Below are positions 1 to 4,273 of a stretch of DNA of 5,844 nucleotides, in pieces. Location: the NCBI GenBank assembly GCA_030697085.1, contig JAUYQT010000858.1, positions 1 to 5,844 of the forward strand, given 5' to 3'. The translations under genes and the position numbers were made by a program. The notes below the pieces were generated by a model, which was given only the letters and a program-made list of their open reading frames with translations, was not told the origin of the DNA and searched no databases. The DNA is from Azonexus sp. Its GTDB lineage: Bacteria; Pseudomonadota; Gammaproteobacteria; Burkholderiales; Rhodocyclaceae. Position 1 is the stretch's first letter. Every line of letters starts with the position of its first letter.

Positions 1-48
1 ATCTTCGCTTGCTTCCGGGGGCGGAGTTGCCTTGTCCTTAGGATTCAC
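1..48 (-). CDS. Possible start of a protein running off the left edge (partial)
   Basis: Reading leftwards on the minus strand, a GTG at 46-48 opens a frame of 16 codons that stays open to the window edge and would begin V-N-P-K-D-K-A-T-P-P-P-E. The frame upstream reaches a TAA at 79-81 with no better start codon. A purine-rich GAGAGAG lies at about 51-57, but it is only a few bases from the GTG, closer than ideal. The Pro/Lys/Glu-rich start is plausible for a real protein, but 16 codons cannot identify a family. It could equally be chance. Confidence 0.22.
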   Translation of the reverse strand, partial: MNPKDKATPPPEASED

Positions 49-156
49 TGCTCTCTCTATGGCGATGAAAGTTCGCCTTTACCAGAAAGGCTCACTACCA
101 GCACACCGCAAAAATTGGCGATTTTATCTTATAGCGCGTAATTGCCCTGGTCTTTA

Positions 157-173
157 GGTTGCCTCCGGCAACC
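157..173. repeat. Short perfect hairpin downstream of the ParE gene
   Basis: GGTTGCC (157-163) and GGCAACC (167-173) form a perfect 7-bp stem with a 3-base loop. It lies about 80 bases beyond the stop of the minus-strand toxin gene, so it could help end that transcript. Neither side has a run of T, so it is not a classical intrinsic terminator. The rest of 1-251 shows no convincing gene other than the possible partial frame at the left edge. Confidence 0.4.
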
Positions 174-251
174 ACTTAATCAGACTGGCGTCGACGTTCT
201 GAAGAGATTGACGTCCTCTCCTAGTGTCTGTCTTCGCGCCGCGACAACTCC

Positions 252-542
252 TCAGTAGCCAACCTCCTTTTGATGACGGACCGCCAGCACCACGGCTGTT
301 TGGCCATCAACTCGATAGAGTGCGGCGTAACCGCTATCCCCAAAATCAACCAACCACTCTCGGAATTCCGGGTCCATGTCGGCCACGGGGCGACCAACTT
401 CAGGGTTTGTGGCCAGAATTTTGGCCTCCCTACGAATGGCCTTCACTGCGCGCTTTGCCGCGTCCGGGCTCTTGCTTGCCAAAAAGCGATAGAGCCGCTG
501 GATATCTAGCAGTGCCTCAGGCGACCAAATCAATCGTGGCAC
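252..542 (-). CDS. RelE/ParE-family toxin of a type II toxin-antitoxin pair
   Basis: The 96-residue product has the layout of the ParE/RelE superfamily (plasmid stabilisation proteins). It opens with a beta strand (P-R-L-I-W-S-P-E-A), followed by a helical hairpin (about residues 10-46, D-I-Q-R-L-Y-R-F-L then A-A-K-R-A-V-K-A-I-R). A P-E-V-G-R-P-V turn comes next, and the closing strands carry Y-A-A-L-Y-R-V and the typical C-terminal R-H-Q-K-E-V-G-Y. Full length for the family. ParE members poison DNA gyrase and RelE members cleave mRNA on the ribosome; the P-E-V-G-R-P and R-H-Q-K-E signatures favour the ParE branch, but the target is inferred. The start is GTG (540-542), 13 bases inside the end of the antitoxin gene. 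No clear Shine-Dalgarno precedes it, so translational coupling to the antitoxin is likely. A TTG three codons further in is an alternative start. Confidence 0.9.
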   Translation of the reverse strand: MPRLIWSPEALLDIQRLYRFLASKSPDAAKRAVKAIRREAKILATNPEVGRPVADMDPEFREWLVDFGDSGYAALYRVDGQTAVVLAVRHQKEVGY

Positions 543-820
543 TTAGGCGGCTCGACGTCGTTACCAGCTTCCAATTGCTCGAGCCAAGTATCTGCTTCGG
601 CATGCGTCACGTGCAATCCAGTGGCCTGGTAAGCATCCCACGCACGAAGGCCGTCCTGTCGGAAAGATTCCCGTTTTTCTTCACGGTCGACGTACTGCTC
701 TATAGCCTCGCGCATTAACCAGTGGGGGGTACGATGCTTGGCGTCGGCGAGCTTCTTCATGCGCTCCCGTGTTGTGGAGTCAAGCTTGACTGCTACCGGT
801 CGGGTTGTAGTTGCATGCAT
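530..820 (-). CDS. Ribbon-helix-helix (CopG-like) antitoxin, first gene of the TA operon
   Basis: The 96-residue protein has an N-terminal ribbon-helix-helix DNA-binding domain at about residues 8-50. The strand is R-P-V-A-V-K-L-D, followed by helix T-R-E-R-M-K-K-L-A-D-A and then R-T-P-H-W-L-M-R-E-A-I-E-Q-Y-V-D. The C-terminal part (about 50-96) is acidic and rich in charged and aromatic residues, as expected for the tail that wraps and neutralises the toxin. The gene lies upstream of and overlaps the ParE gene by 13 bases, the usual antitoxin-first order. The ATG start at 818-820 is supported by AGGAGG five bases upstream. RHH antitoxins normally repress their own operon together with the toxin, and a palindromic candidate operator sits just upstream at 853-866. 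Confidence 0.88.
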   Translation of the reverse strand: MHATTTRPVAVKLDSTTRERMKKLADAKHRTPHWLMREAIEQYVDREEKRESFRQDGLRAWDAYQATGLHVTHAEADTWLEQLEAGNDVEPPKCHD

Positions 821-825
821 AGATG

Positions 826-831
826 CCTCCT
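826..831 (-). promoter_or_regulatory. Ribosome binding site of the RHH antitoxin gene
   Basis: On the minus strand AGGAGG is followed by CATCT and the ATG at 820-818. It is a near-perfect Shine-Dalgarno sequence and fixes the antitoxin start. The toxin gene lacks such a site, which fits excess synthesis of the antitoxin. Confidence 0.8.
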
Positions 832-842
832 AAGTATCACTC

Positions 843-875
843 GGTATTGATAGGTATTACTATACCATGCAGCAA
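843..875 (-). promoter_or_regulatory. Candidate promoter and operator of the ParE/RHH operon
   Basis: On the minus strand TTGCTG (875-870) and TATCAA (852-847) are separated by exactly 17 bases and could be the -35 and -10 elements, although both are imperfect (3/6 and 4/6 matches). The spacer contains the inverted repeat GGTAT-TACT-ATACC (853-866). A further GGTAT at 843-847 repeats the left arm exactly 10 bases, one helical turn, away. Half-sites spaced by a helical turn suit cooperative binding by ribbon-helix-helix dimers, so autorepression by blocking RNA polymerase is likely. The elements are seen; the function is inferred. Confidence 0.5.
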
Positions 876-918
876 ATCTATTGACAGTTCCGGATGAAAT
901 CTCCCACCACTAAAGCCT

Positions 919-1344
919 TTGGCTTGTAGCGGGGGTTTCTCGGTTCAACGACCAGAGCGCAGGGGTGTTGCCACCCAAACGGCTTACCGTAGTCTCCCCA
1001 AGCGTGGGCGACATTACTGCCGCCGATTCGGAGCTTTCCGCCCCTATCGTTTTGCTCTTCGTAATCCTGTACTTTTTCTTTTCTTTCCGGCCGCTTTGCC
1101 CGGAGAGCACGCCAAGGATGGCGACCCCGATTGGTACGCCACACTGAAGCCACACGCTGAAGTCGTTAAAGTTTTGCTGGATGGCATGAAGCTGCTGGCT
1201 GAGCGCTACCCGGATGTGCAGTTTGCGGTGCCCGACGAATCGCAAGTCATCAACGACCGGCCTGCTGCTTGGGCTTTTGTCCCTGATGGACTGCTTTCCG
1301 CGGAACAACGCGAAGAGCTCGGCAAGGCGCTGCTTGACCTCTAA
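919..1344 (+). CDS. Uncharacterised reading frame; only the C-terminal ~80 residues look genuine
   Basis: The frame codes for up to 141 residues. The first ~60 (to about position 1096) are Arg-rich, of odd composition, and look like translated non-coding DNA. From about 1099 the product becomes ordinary and well ordered: D-P-D-W-Y-A-T-L-K-P-H-A-E-V-V-K-V-L, then L-A-E-R-Y-P-D-V-Q-F-A-V-P, N-D-R-P-A-A-W-A-F-V-P-D, and a helical end L-S-A-E-Q-R-E-E-L-G-K-A-L. I do not recognise the family. A TTG at 1096-1098 or the ATG at 1186-1188 could be a start, but neither has a convincing ribosome binding site. The likeliest reading is the 3' remnant of a longer gene whose front was lost by recombination. 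It ends 33 bases before the DUF4258 gene, so it could once have headed that operon. The upstream stretch 880-1095 shows only a small hairpin (912-925, AAGCC-TTT-GGCTT). Confidence 0.42.
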   Translation: MACSGGFSVQRPERRGVATQTAYRSLPKRGRHYCRRFGAFRPYRFALRNPVLFLFFPAALPGEHAKDGDPDWYATLKPHAEVVKVLLDGMKLLAERYPDVQFAVPDESQVINDRPAAWAFVPDGLLSAEQREELGKALLDL

Positions 1345-1368
1345 CTGTCGAGTCCCTAACCTCTACTC

Positions 1369-1374
1369 AAGGAG
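1369..1374 (+). promoter_or_regulatory. Ribosome binding site of the DUF4258 gene
   Basis: AAGGAG lies only three bases before the ATG at 1378. The adjacent in-frame TTG at 1381 would have a more usual spacing of six, so initiation one codon later is possible. Either way the site marks this as a translated gene. Confidence 0.6.
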
Positions 1375-1377
1375 ATT

Positions 1378-1650
1378 ATGTTGGCGGATTTTTTTAGCAA
1401 AAGGTTTGGCAAAAATGTATGGGTGACCAATCATGCCCGTGAAAGCATGCAACGTCGGAACATTGACCTTGCTACGTTGGAACGAGTCATCGAGGAAGGC
1501 GAAATCAAACGCCGTGACGAGTTTAATTTGTGGGTTTTCACGCACATTCAAGAGCGGGCCGACAACTTAATCTGCGCCGCCGTTGTCGAACAGGCTACGG
1601 TGGTGGTTAAGACGGTCATGGTTAATTGGGAACTGGAGGACGAAGCATGA
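1378..1650 (+). CDS. DUF4258 protein, likely toxin-like partner in a two-gene cassette
   Basis: The 90-residue product matches the DUF4258 pattern. An N-terminal strand is followed by the motif H-A-R-E-S-M-Q-R-R (residues 19-27, the usual H-A-x-x-R/S-M-x-x-R), then I-D-L-A-T-L-E-R-V-I-E-E-G-E (about 29-42). Two or three C-terminal strands follow (L-W-V-F-T-H, N-L-I-C-A-A-V-V, A-T-V-V-V-K-T-V-M). Small alpha/beta proteins of this kind often pair with antitoxin-like genes and are counted among candidate RelE-like toxins, but toxicity is inferred. The stop codon overlaps the DUF2283 start in ATGA, so the two are translationally coupled. The order is toxin-like gene first, the reverse of the ParE pair. 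It may share a transcript with the reading frame ending 33 bases upstream. Confidence 0.82.
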   Translation: MLADFFSKRFGKNVWVTNHARESMQRRNIDLATLERVIEEGEIKRRDEFNLWVFTHIQERADNLICAAVVEQATVVVKTVMVNWELEDEA

Positions 1651-1850
1651 GAATCAAATACGATGACCAGGACGACATCCTATTCATTGAGTTCTCCAAG
1701 GAACCAATCGTAAAGGATGTTTCACATGGCTGGAACGTCAATGTTGGCTACGCGGCAAACGGAATCGCTGAAATAACGATTCTTGACGCCAAGGCGGCTG
1801 GCTACTGGCCTCTGGAAAACGCTAAGGACTTGCTGCCTCTCGCAGCTTAG
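1647..1850 (+). CDS. DUF2283 protein, likely antitoxin-like partner
   Basis: The 67-residue product has the DUF2283 signature. It begins M-R-I-K-Y-D-D-Q-D-D-I-L-F-I-E-F-S (the family pattern Y-D-x-x-x-D-x-L-Y-I), continues with a strand N-V-N-V-G-Y-A-A-N-G, and then the conserved I-A-E-I-T-I-L-D-A (G-I-E-I-L-D-A in relatives). Full length for the family. The start is the ATG at 1647 inside the ATGA overlap with DUF4258; an in-frame ATG at 1626 would add seven residues that do not belong to the family, and is rejected. DUF2283 genes recur next to DUF4258 genes, so a toxin-antitoxin or sensor pair is a reasonable inference, but the biochemical function is unknown. Confidence 0.85.
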   Translation: MRIKYDDQDDILFIEFSKEPIVKDVSHGWNVNVGYAANGIAEITILDAKAAGYWPLENAKDLLPLAA

Positions 1851-1932
1851 TCCAAGCAAAAACTTCAACCCCCGCGCAGTTCTGCTGCACTATTTGCAGG
1901 GATGTTCTTGCGAAAGCAGAAAGGAGACGAAA

Positions 1933-2058
1933 ATGGCAATTGAATCAATGGTGGCGCTGGCCTTGGCCTCTGCACTACTGGTTGGTCTTGCCTGGTACGC
2001 CTCTAAGCATCGGGCAGAAGACAAAAAGGACCACCATCCGGGCAAACTGGCTGGTTAG
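1933..2058 (+). CDS. 41-residue single-span membrane protein
   Basis: A strong ribosome binding site (AAGGAG at 1921-1926, six bases before the ATG) precedes a 41-codon gene. Residues 6-24 form one hydrophobic helix (M-V-A-L-A-L-A-S-A-L-L-V-G-L-A-W-Y-A), followed by a highly charged tail rich in Lys, His, Asp and Glu. The N-terminus has one acidic residue and the tail is net basic, which predicts the tail on the cytoplasmic side. An in-frame start at 1783 exists, but it overlaps the DUF2283 gene and lacks this site. I do not recognise the family. The shape is compatible with a small membrane toxin or with a minor accessory protein. It lies 82 bases after the DUF2283 gene and ends 6 bases before the insertion sequence, so anything once downstream of it has been separated. 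Confidence 0.6.
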   Translation: MAIESMVALALASALLVGLAWYASKHRAEDKKDHHPGKLAG

Positions 2059-2064
2059 GAGCCA

Positions 2065-2082
2065 TAAAATAATTACATGTAC
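2065..2082 (+). repeat. Left terminal inverted repeat of the ISAzo13-type element
   Basis: TAAAATAATTACATGTAC matches the reverse complement of 3329-3346 at 15 of 18 positions. The transposase stop codon (TAA on the minus strand, 2073-2075) lies inside the repeat, so the coding region runs right to the end of the element. Confidence 0.75.
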
Positions 2083-3299
2083 GCTGAAGTGGGGTTTGGC
2101 GTAATGATGTAATTCCATTCGCCATGAAAGTCGTCACGGTCCAGGCAAATGGATGCGAACTCCTGGTCGGAAACCTTGATGCCTTTTGGGTACGGATTGG
2201 TGTCGAGTTGAGCCCGTACCTTCAAGCCTTTTTGGGTCGTCGTCGCGGCGATCAGGTTGACGATGACCTCGTGACTGACTAAGGGCTGGCCTCGCCAATT
2301 GAGGCTGATGTAAGAGAATAGTCGATGCTCGATTTTGTTCCACTTGCTGGTCCCCGGCGGAAAATGGCTGACCCGGATGGGGATGGCGAGTTCATCGGCG
2401 AGTCGCTGCAACTCCAGTTTCCACAGACGAACCCGTGAGCCGTTGCTACCTCCCCCATCCGCCGTGATCATCAATTCCTTCGCGTCGGGGTAAATCGCCT
2501 TACCCATGGCAAACCACCAACGGCGAACCGTGGCCACCGCAAAACTCGCGGTATCGTGATCTGTGCCGACACTGACCCATGCACTGTTGCTACCCAGGTC
2601 GTAGACGCCATACGGATTGGCCCTGCCGAGCTCAGGGTCCACAAAATCGTGGACCTTGACAGCCTCGGGTTCTCCTTGCGGACGCCACTCCTTCCCGCCG
2701 TTCTTGTATTGCCCAACCAGTTCCTTCTTTTTTGTATCGACCGAAATCACTGGCTGCCCTGCGCTCAGGGCCGTTTCTATCTTCTCATTGATAAATTCAA
2801 ACTGCGCATTCCGATCTGGGTGGCTGGTCCCTTCCAGTGTCTTGCGGTTGCCTTGCAGGCTATACCCAAGATTCTTCAGCAAAGCGCCGACAGAGACGTG
2901 ACTGATTGTGTGTCCGCAGGCGGCCAACTCACGTGATAGTTGCATCAGGCTTTTGCATGTCCAGCGCAGCGGCGATTCCGGGTCGCCTCGCGTCACCGGT
3001 TCAACGAGCCGCTCTAACGCCTCCTGCACGCCAGGGTCCTGCTCGATCAGTGTCTTGCGGCCGGCCCCTGCGCGCCTGATGCGACGCGGCTCTCCCGCCA
3101 CAACCTCTATCCCTTCCTCCAGTTCTTTCAGCCCGGCCAGTATCGATCCACGAGCGACACCGGTCGCCTCATGAACCCGCTTGACGCCACCATGCCCCAG
3201 CACTTTTGCTTCCACTGCTGCATACAGCCGCCTCTGACGCTCATCGAGAACGCTTTCAAGAGCGACGTACCGCGCCGTGATCAATTCATCCGCTTCCAT
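2073..3299 (-). CDS. ISAzo13-family DDE transposase
   Basis: The 408-residue product is an intact transposase of the ISAzo13 (Rhodopirellula-type DDE) family. The N-terminal ~75 residues form a helix-turn-helix region (L-D-E-R-Q-R-R-L-Y-A-A-V-E-A, then G-V-K-R-V-H-E-A-T-G-V-A-R-G-S-I). A basic linker R-R-I-R-R-A-G-A-G-R-K follows at 72-82. Residues ~105-150 carry the second DNA-binding part (S-P-L-R-W-T-C-K-S-L, then G-H-T-I-S-H-V-S-V-G-A-L-L). The RNase H-like catalytic core has D188 in V-I-S-V-D-T-K-K-K-E, D281 in L-M-I-T-A-D-G-G-G-S-N-G, and E324 in G-T-S-K-W-N-K-I-E-H-R-L-F. That gives a DDE triad with 42 residues between the last two acids. Length is normal for the family and there is no frameshift. 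The ATG at 3297-3299 has no good Shine-Dalgarno, consistent with low transposase expression. Confidence 0.95.
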   Translation of the reverse strand: MEADELITARYVALESVLDERQRRLYAAVEAKVLGHGGVKRVHEATGVARGSILAGLKELEEGIEVVAGEPRRIRRAGAGRKTLIEQDPGVQEALERLVEPVTRGDPESPLRWTCKSLMQLSRELAACGHTISHVSVGALLKNLGYSLQGNRKTLEGTSHPDRNAQFEFINEKIETALSAGQPVISVDTKKKELVGQYKNGGKEWRPQGEPEAVKVHDFVDPELGRANPYGVYDLGSNSAWVSVGTDHDTASFAVATVRRWWFAMGKAIYPDAKELMITADGGGSNGSRVRLWKLELQRLADELAIPIRVSHFPPGTSKWNKIEHRLFSYISLNWRGQPLVSHEVIVNLIAATTTQKGLKVRAQLDTNPYPKGIKVSDQEFASICLDRDDFHGEWNYIITPNPTSAYM

Positions 3300-3328
3300 G
3301 CATTAAGTTTAGCAACCGATACACAAAA

Positions 3329-3346
3329 GTCCATTTAATTATTTAA
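3329..3346 (-). repeat. Right terminal inverted repeat of the ISAzo13-type element
   Basis: On the minus strand this reads TTAAATAATTAAATGGAC and pairs with 2065-2082 at 15 of 18 positions. It lies about 30 bases upstream of the transposase start, where transposase would bind, and could overlap the transposase promoter. Confidence 0.75.
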
Positions 3347-3406
3347 CGATTCCTTAGAGTACGTCCGTGAATAAAAGAGTGATGAACATAACACCGACTT
3401 AACAGC

Positions 3407-3411
3407 AGGAG
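3407..3411 (+). promoter_or_regulatory. Ribosome binding site of the small slippery-site gene
   Basis: AGGAG is seven bases before the ATG at 3419, an ideal spacing. This is the main evidence that the very short gene downstream is translated. Confidence 0.65.
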
Positions 3412-3418
3412 AACGACA

Positions 3419-3508
3419 ATGACTGAAGAAGAAAAGCTTATGCGCACACAGGATTACGCTGATGCCGTGCTGTGGTTGCAGCGCATAGACGCTGCAAAAA
3501 AGAACTGA
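3419..3508 (+). CDS. Short reading frame (29 codons) ending just past a -1 slippery heptamer
   Basis: The product begins M-T-E-E-E-K-L-M-R-T-Q-D-Y-A-D-A-V and is wholly helical in character. It stops at TGA 3506-3508, two codons after A AAA AAG (3496-3502). In the -1 frame the helix continues seamlessly (K-K-E-L-K-E-I-E-A-A-A-K-A-T-L). So either the gene is broken by loss of one A from an original run of seven, or ribosomes shift there to make a longer protein. The start is supported by AGGAG at 3407-3411. I do not recognise the family. It lies about 70 bases beyond the right end of the insertion sequence, whose insertion may have removed its original promoter or upstream neighbours. Confidence 0.5.
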   Translation: MTEEEKLMRTQDYADAVLWLQRIDAAKKN

Positions 3509-3547
3509 AGGAAATCGAGGCAGCGGCCAAAGCAACGTTAAGTGTAA

Positions 3548-3656
3548 CGACCTGCATTCAGCGCGATTTTGAGCCAGGAATAATTGCGTCTATCAACCCC
3601 GTCAAACCAGAGATAACTGCGAATGAACCTGCATTCAATCGCGCCGACCTGCATTC
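3548..3656 (+). repeat. Three direct copies of CCTGCATTC (iteron-like)
   Basis: CCTGCATTC occurs at 3551-3559, 3628-3636 and 3648-3656. The first and third copies extend to a shared 12-mer, CGACCTGCATTC. Copies two and three start exactly 20 bases apart and are followed by similar (A/C)ATCG. The three copies fall in three different reading frames, so this is a DNA-level repeat rather than a protein repeat. It could be a protein binding array, but three copies are too few to claim an origin. Confidence 0.5.
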
Positions 3657-3716
3657 CATCGGCGTTGTTGTTTTCAGAAGACGATTGCACCAATTACCTC
3701 CCCCACCTTTTCTGAC

Positions 3717-3740
3717 TAGCGATAAAAACGACTATCGTTA
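3717..3740. repeat. 8-bp stem hairpin
   Basis: TAGCGATA (3717-3724) can pair with TATCGTTA (3733-3740), with one G-T wobble and an 8-base loop. It overlaps the TAA that closes the -1 frame. No T run follows, so a terminator role is unproven. Confidence 0.4.
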
Positions 3741-3863
3741 ACTGTGACGCATGAAGCGCAGATAAGTATTTCCACGAATCCTGCGGTGCATTGAAAAAGT
3801 GGCTTCAAAGGGTATTGAGACAAATCAAGCTTTTGCGAGGAGCAATTTAAACAACGGTAATCT

Positions 3864-4076
3864 TCACGCAAACAAGTCAGGCTGCGGTTGCCGCAAACTA
3901 TCTCGACTGACAGTCAGCCGAACGTTGATTCCTTTTTTGCCAATAGCCTCAACAATCATGCATCCACGAACTGCCTCAGCAATTACGATGACATTTCGTG
4001 TCAGCGCCTTCGTCCTGCCGACGTAGGTAGCCATGTTGCCAGGGGTGGGTATCCAAGTAGCCATTCCGTGAATCAT
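3864..4076 (-). CDS. Small hypothetical protein ending in a beta-clamp-like QPDLF motif
   Basis: Up to 70 residues. From about residue 25 it has an alternating strand pattern: N-V-I-V-I-A-E-A-V-R-G-C-M-I-V-E-A-I-G, then K-G-I-N-V-R-L-T-V-S-R-D-S-L. This suggests a compact small beta domain. It ends R-Q-P-Q-P-D-L-F-A, where Q-P-D-L-F resembles the pentapeptide Q-L-[SD]-L-F by which bacterial proteins bind the DNA polymerase sliding clamp. The start is uncertain: Met1 (4076) has AAGGGA only two bases away, and Met5 (4064) and Met15 (4034) are alternatives. The sequence ATGGCTAC is repeated at Met5 and Met15, which may reflect a small duplication. I do not recognise the family. The gene is divergent from the HD hydrolase gene. 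Confidence 0.5.
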   Translation of the reverse strand: MIHGMATWIPTPGNMATYVGRTKALTRNVIVIAEAVRGCMIVEAIGKKGINVRLTVSRDSLRQPQPDLFA

Positions 4077-4099
4077 ATCCCTTCAAGATAATTTTGTAT

Positions 4100-4151
4100 C
4101 CGTGCTGACCAAAACCGAGCCTTTGGGCTGATTCCGAACAATCCAGCACGG
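4100..4151. repeat. Inverted repeat in the divergent intergenic region
   Basis: CCGTGCTG (4100-4107) is perfectly complementary to CAGCACGG (4144-4151), and the intervening 36 bases contain a smaller hairpin (AGCC-TTTG-GGCT). It lies between the start of the minus-strand small gene and the plus-strand HD gene, where a shared operator or a structured leader would be expected. Function unknown. Confidence 0.45.
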
Positions 4152-4233
4152 CATACGCTATGTTCAGCAACAAAATACAAGTCACCAAACATCTACGGTT
4201 TTCCAAGCAGAAGCCCGCCAGCAATCACGCTAA

Positions 4234-4258
4234 TCAGGCAAAATACTTGTTTGCCTGA
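4234..4258. repeat. Perfect hairpin just upstream of the HD hydrolase start
   Basis: CAGGCAAA (4235-4242) and TTTGCCTG (4250-4257) form a perfect 8-bp stem with a 7-base loop, extended by one T-A pair. It ends 15 bases before the ATG at 4274. Without a T run it is not a standard terminator. It may be an operator, or a leader hairpin that affects translation, since no good Shine-Dalgarno is seen between it and the ATG. Confidence 0.55.
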
Positions 4259-4273
4259 ATTCATCCGGACTCC

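Larger units (their letters stand above)
2065..3346 (-). mobile_element. Complete ISAzo13-family insertion sequence (~1.28 kb)
   Basis: A single full-length transposase gene fills the element. It is bounded by imperfect terminal inverted repeats whose shared core is AAATAATTA-x-ATG-x-AC. Outward of these repeats the two flanks do not match, and no convincing target-site duplication is visible (CCA before the left end, CGA after the right end). The exact ends may be a base or two off. The element separates the toxin-antitoxin cassettes from the XseA-like module. It is intact by inspection and may still be mobile. Confidence 0.8.
3496..3741 (+). other. Slippery site A AAA AAG and the -1 frame extension
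   Basis: Zero-frame codons read GCA AAA AAG AAC TGA, so A AAA AAG sits in the X XXY YYZ phase, the same heptamer and phase as the E. coli dnaX frameshift site. A -1 shift would continue as E-L-K-E-I-E-A-A-A-K and remain open for 79 codons to TAA at 3739-3741, giving a 107-residue product. The first ~15 codons after the shift look like real protein; the rest is less convincing. No upstream stimulatory Shine-Dalgarno and no strong stem just downstream were found, so an indel mutation, a sequencing error or transcriptional slippage on A6 are all possible. Confidence 0.4.
3509..3863. other. Gene-poor stretch with short repeats
   Basis: Apart from the possible -1 extension up to 3741, no frame here is convincing. 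It holds three 9-bp direct repeats (3551-3656) and one hairpin (3717-3740). No promoter or ribosome binding site tied to a believable gene was found in 3742-3863. Confidence 0.5.

Noticed and set aside
59..157. A 32-codon plus-strand frame starting at the ATG at 59
   Set aside because: No ribosome binding site and no recognisable protein pattern; chance open frames of this length are common.
157..173. Intrinsic terminator, or an integron attC site, at the small hairpin
   Set aside because: There is no T run on either side, and the GTTRRRY/RYYYAAC core pairs of attC sites are not present.
224..718. A long plus-strand frame of 164 codons
   Set aside because: It is antisense to the clear ParE and RHH genes and has no protein-like pattern.
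881..886. TTGACA on the plus strand as a -35 element
   Set aside because: No acceptable -10 element lies 16-18 bases downstream.
910..1308. Minus-strand frames of 132 and 91 codons over 878-1308
   Set aside because: They run antisense to the plausible C-terminal coding part at 1099-1344, have irregular composition, and lack ribosome binding sites. I could not link them to any family.
3548..3656. CRISPR array or replication origin
   Set aside because: Repeats are only 9-12 bp, number three, and are irregularly spaced. No AT-rich unwinding region or Rep/Cas gene is nearby.
3976..4224. An 82-codon minus-strand frame overlapping the small QPDLF gene
   Set aside because: It is in another frame on the same strand as the better candidate, is Cys- and Leu-rich, and crosses the intergenic inverted repeat without a ribosome binding site.
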